A stretch of 9,229 nucleotides of DNA from NCBI GenBank assembly GCA_002403295.1, contig DHHN01000013.1, positions 1,771-10,999 on the forward strand. The letters run 5' to 3'. The notes below the pieces were generated by a model that did not search any database, was not told the DNA's origin, and was given only the letters and a program-made list of their open reading frames with translations. This DNA comes from a bacterium UBP1_UBA4771. Lineage in GTDB: Bacteria; Krumholzibacteriota; Krumholzibacteriia; Krumholzibacteriales; Krumholzibacteriaceae. A program made the position numbers and the translations under genes. Shown here piece by piece: positions 6,792-9,229 of the stretch. The stretch's first letter is position 1. Each line of letters starts with the position of its first letter.

Positions 6792-8189
6792 TTATATATA
6801 TGGGGCGGCCTCTTCGACCGCCACGTGGGATCCCATGACGAGAACGACGCCCCGCTCGCCCGCGGCGAGCCGCGCCGCGCGCATGGCCTCGGCCATGCCG
6901 CGCGCCGGAACGATCTCGGCGCGGCGTCGCCTCGCGGACGCCCCGCGAAACGCCGCCGCGAGGTTCTCCGCGGGTGCCGACCGCCGGTCCGCGAGGGGCG
7001 TCACCACGATCGTATCGACGGCCGCCGCGGCGCGGGACGGGAAGGAGCCGAGCTCCTTGTGCGCGAGCATTCCGAAGACGAGGACCGAACGCCCGGCCGG
7101 ATCGAGCGTGCGGAGCGTATCGATGGCCGCGACGAACGATTCCTCGTTGTGCGAAACGTCGACGATGACGTGCGGATCTCGCGAGATCGTCTGGAACCTC
7201 CCCGGAAGAAACGCCTCGGCGACGCCGCTCCGCACGGCCCGCCCGGAGGCGATCCCGGCGCACCGCATCGCGAGCCGGTCGAGCCCCCGCCGCGGACGGC
7301 GGCGCGCCGTCCTCCGAAGCGAGGCGCGCCGCGCGGCAAGCGACTCGTCGAGCACCTCGACCGTGCGGACGGCGGTCGCGACGTTCCCCGCCTGCGCCGC
7401 GCCGATCATGCGGGTGAAGAGCGTTCCGTAGTCTCGGCGCGGCGTCTCGAGCCGCACCGCCATTCCGTCGGGATCGATCCGCGCGATCTCGCCGCGCGTC
7501 TCGCCGCGGACGGAATGCCAGGGCGCGCCGGCGGCGGCCGCGGCCTCGCGCGCCTGCCGTTCGAGCGCGGCGGGCCCGAGGTTGGCGACGAGCGGGATTC
7601 CGGGGCGCAGGATACCGAGCTTTTCGGCGAGTATGCGCCGCTTCGTCGCCCCGAGATGCTCCCGGTGGTCACGCGATATTCCCGTGACGACCGTCGCGGC
7701 GGCGTCCACGAGATTCGTCGCGTCGAGACGTCCGCCGAGGCCGACCTCGAAAACGGCGATGTCGACGGCGCGCTCGCGAAAGATGAGGATCGCCGCGGCC
7801 GTCAGACATTCGAAATAGGTGAGCGCGGCGGGCCCCGCCGCCTCCCGCACGCGCCCGACGGCTTCGTCGAGCTCGCGGGAGGAGACCTCCGCCCCCCCGC
7901 ACCGGATGCGCTCGTGGATGCGGAAGAGGTGCGGCGAGTAATAGGCGCCGACGCGCAATCCCGCCGCGCGGAACACGGCGGCGCAGTACGTCGTCACGGA
8001 GCCTTTTCCGTTCGTTCCCGCGACGAGGACGGCCGGCACCATCCGCTCGGGGTTGCCGAGACGCTCGAGCACGCGGGCGATATTCTCGAGACCGAGACGC
8101 ATGCGCGAGGGCGCGAGGGACGCGACGTACGCGAGGTGGGGATAGACCGCCGCGCTCGGGCGATGCCGGGATCGTGGCCGTGACAGCAT
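6792..8189 (-). CDS. folC: Bifunctional folylpolyglutamate synthase / dihydrofolate synthase
   Basis: The chosen start gives 465 residues, slightly above the usual 420-450. FolC, a Mur-ligase-type enzyme, adds glutamate to dihydropteroate and to folates using ATP. Visible landmarks are LGNPER (45-49), the P-loop GTNGKGS (58-64), SPHLFRIHERIR (85-96), GLGGRLDATN (150-159), ISRDH (171-175), AEKLGI with the probable carbamylated Lys190, GAAQAGN (264-269), PGRF (329-332) and DVSHN (344-348). The last is usually D-x-AHN. An Arg-rich stretch (about 287-320) lies in the linker before PGRF. The frame extends upstream to a TTG at 8285, but that has no ribosome site and adds 32 residues the family lacks. 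ATG 8189 has GGAGAG about 11 nt upstream and begins shortly before the conserved VYPHLAYV region. The 108-nt gap to the phosphorylase holds no clear promoter. Whether both activities are present cannot be decided here. Confidence 0.92.
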   Translation of the reverse strand: MLSRPRSRHRPSAAVYPHLAYVASLAPSRMRLGLENIARVLERLGNPERMVPAVLVAGTNGKGSVTTYCAAVFRAAGLRVGAYYSPHLFRIHERIRCGGAEVSSRELDEAVGRVREAAGPAALTYFECLTAAAILIFRERAVDIAVFEVGLGGRLDATNLVDAAATVVTGISRDHREHLGATKRRILAEKLGILRPGIPLVANLGPAALERQAREAAAAAGAPWHSVRGETRGEIARIDPDGMAVRLETPRRDYGTLFTRMIGAAQAGNVATAVRTVEVLDESLAARRASLRRTARRRPRRGLDRLAMRCAGIASGRAVRSGVAEAFLPGRFQTISRDPHVIVDVSHNEESFVAAIDTLRTLDPAGRSVLVFGMLAHKELGSFPSRAAAAVDTIVVTPLADRRSAPAENLAAAFRGASARRRRAEIVPARGMAEAMRAARLAAGERGVVLVMGSHVAVEEAAPYI

Positions 8190-8297
8190 CCGCAGCCTGC
8201 TCTCCGTTTCGGACGGGGGTTCCGCGCCTTCGAAGCGCCTCCGGGCGCTCTCCGGGGCGATGGTATCAACTCGGCGGCGGGGCAAAAAGGGTTTTTT

Positions 8298-9092
8298 CTA
8301 CGCGTCGCCGCGCGAGGCGAGGAGCCGCCCGATGATCGCGGCGAGACGGCGTCCGCCCTCGGCGCCGCGCTTCATGACGTCCGCGTGATCGATGCTCCCG
8401 CGCGAAACGCCGGCCGTGTCGTTCGTGATCAAGGAGAGGACGGCGGCGTCGATTCCCCGGAACCTCGCGGCGACGAGTTCGGGATACACCGACATCGTCG
8501 CGGCGTGCGCCCCCGCGGCCGCCGCCGCGCGGGCTTCGGCCGCGGTCTCGAAGCACGGCCCGCTCATCCATGCGAGCACGCCGTCCTCGACGGCCGTTCC
8601 GGCCTCCCGCGCCGCCCGGCGAAGGGATTCCCGCAAACGAGGAGCGATGAGCGGCGACAGACGCGCCCCCCCGGACAGCCGCCCGGCGGAGGCGAAGCGC
8701 GAAATGCGCCGGGCCGGAAACGCGATCACATCCTCCGGCAGGAGCCACGCGCCCGGCCGGATGCCCGCCGTGAGGCTTCCGGCGGCGTTCGTGAGAACGA
8801 GCTCCGTGCAGCCGAGATCGGCGGCGAGCGAAACGGCCGCCGTCACCCGCGCGGGGTCTTGCCCCTCGTACAGGTGGCTGCGGCCGGCGAAGAGCAGCGC
8901 CGGACGTCCCCCGAAGTCGGCCAGCGCGAGAAAGCCGGGATGTCCCTCGACCGCCGGCTCGAGCAGGGGCGGAAGGTCGCGGTACGGGACGCGATACGCG
9001 ATGCGCGCCCCGTCGCAGAGTCCGGCGAGACCGCTTCCGAGCACGACGGCGACGGACGCCGCTCCCGCGAACGGTCCGAGAGGATCACTCAC
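8298..9092 (-). CDS. punA: Purine nucleoside phosphorylase, class II (trimeric type)
   Basis: This 264-residue cytoplasmic enzyme matches the PNP/MTAP family, which splits purine nucleosides with phosphate into base and ribose-1-phosphate in purine salvage. Landmarks are the phosphate loop VLGSGL (17-22), EGHPG (49-53), GRSHLYEG with His73, LTNAAGSL (100-107), GPCFETAAEAR with the purine-binding Glu182, MSVYPE (200-205) in place of the commoner MSTVPE, and SLITNDTAG with Asn224. Asn at this last point favours 6-oxopurines (inosine, guanosine) over methylthioadenosine, where the family usually has Asp. The start is GTG at 9092, inside the end of rimI (8-nt overlap), with a GGAG about 12 nt upstream, so translation is probably coupled. 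The stop is TAG. An MTAP-like role is possible but less likely. Confidence 0.93.
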   Translation of the reverse strand: MSDPLGPFAGAASVAVVLGSGLAGLCDGARIAYRVPYRDLPPLLEPAVEGHPGFLALADFGGRPALLFAGRSHLYEGQDPARVTAAVSLAADLGCTELVLTNAAGSLTAGIRPGAWLLPEDVIAFPARRISRFASAGRLSGGARLSPLIAPRLRESLRRAAREAGTAVEDGVLAWMSGPCFETAAEARAAAAAGAHAATMSVYPELVAARFRGIDAAVLSLITNDTAGVSRGSIDHADVMKRGAEGGRRLAAIIGRLLASRGDA

Positions 9093-9229
9093 CGCTGCGG
9101 CGCTCCATGATGATGGCGTCCTCCCCCGTGTCCGCGTAGTAGCCGCGGCGCTTTCCGATCTCCCGGAATCCGTACAGGCGGTACAGGCGGCGGGCGCCCT
9201 CGTTTCCTTCCCGCACCTCGAGCAGCACC
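9085..9229 (-). CDS. rimI: Ribosomal-protein-alanine N-acetyltransferase RimI (C-terminal fragment)
   Basis: Only the last 47 residues are in the window; the 5' part lies beyond base 9229. The readable end LLEVREGNEGARRLYRLYGF, then REIGKRRGYYADTGEDAIIM, is the hallmark C-terminal half of the GNAT acetyltransferase RimI. It shows LEVR-x-x-N, the LY-x-x-x-GF acetyl-CoA-side motif, YY, and EDAIIM near the end. RimI acetylates the N-terminus of ribosomal protein S18 in E. coli. Genes of this kind often lie beside tsaB or tsaD, so those may be just outside the window; this is an expectation only. The TGA at 9085-9087 lies inside the following phosphorylase gene. The short fragment cannot exclude another GNAT enzyme. 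Confidence 0.85.
   Translation of the reverse strand, partial: VLLEVREGNEGARRLYRLYGFREIGKRRGYYADTGEDAIIMERRSGE

Noticed and set aside
8190..8285. Longer FolC starting at TTG 8285
   Set aside because: TTG has no ribosome site and the extra 32 residues match nothing in the family; ATG 8189 fits better.
8281..8300. A-run and T-run after the phosphorylase as an intrinsic terminator
   Set aside because: The hairpin would be five A-U pairs around CCC with no GC stem before the U-run, too weak to terminate.
9170..9190. Tandem GTACAGGCG repeat in rimI
   Set aside because: It encodes LYRLY within the normal acetyltransferase motif and does not lengthen the protein relative to the family.

Overview
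The window is GC-rich DNA in which all eight recognised genes lie on the minus strand, so transcription runs from high to low coordinates. An LptD/OstA outer-membrane protein and an exported multihaem cytochrome point to a diderm (Gram-negative-type) bacterium. The style of the proteins (long LptD with a large OstA-like front part, HU variant, arginine/alanine-rich sequences) resembles uncultured FCB-group relatives such as Eisenbacteria or Krumholzibacteriota. That placement is an impression from sequence alone and is weak.

Right half (about 9229 down to 2217): a compact run of rimI (partial), a class II purine nucleoside phosphorylase, folC, a ROK-family sugar kinase and lptD. Spacings are an 8-nt overlap, about 108 nt, 19 nt, and a short gap or ATGA overlap depending on the LptD start. 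This looks like a housekeeping operon mixing ribosomal-protein acetylation, purine salvage, folate polyglutamylation, sugar phosphorylation and LPS export; the genes do not form one pathway.

Middle (2143 to 1733): an HU-type DNA-bending protein with its own unit. It has a promoter with a perfect TTGACA box, an almost ideal Shine-Dalgarno sequence and a downstream hairpin terminator.

Left end (1684 to 1): the most interesting part. A lipoprotein combining a 5'-nucleotidase/metallophosphatase-like domain with a four-haem cytochrome c domain is interrupted by one in-frame TGA at codon 40. The frame is continuous on both sides. The TGA falls where relatives, as I recall the family, carry a conserved Cys (PCGC-type motif followed by GG-x-A/S-RR). 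A GC-rich stem-loop with GG at the start of its loop lies 28 nt downstream. The simplest positive reading is a selenocysteine codon, giving a seleno-multihaem lipoprotein; a nonsense mutation or sequencing error is the main alternative. It overlaps by ATGA with a secreted protein of unknown function that runs off the left edge.

There is no stretch over 300 bases without a gene. The largest gaps are 2079-2216, 8190-8297 and 1685-1784. I saw no tRNA, rRNA, CRISPR array, insertion sequence or phage gene.
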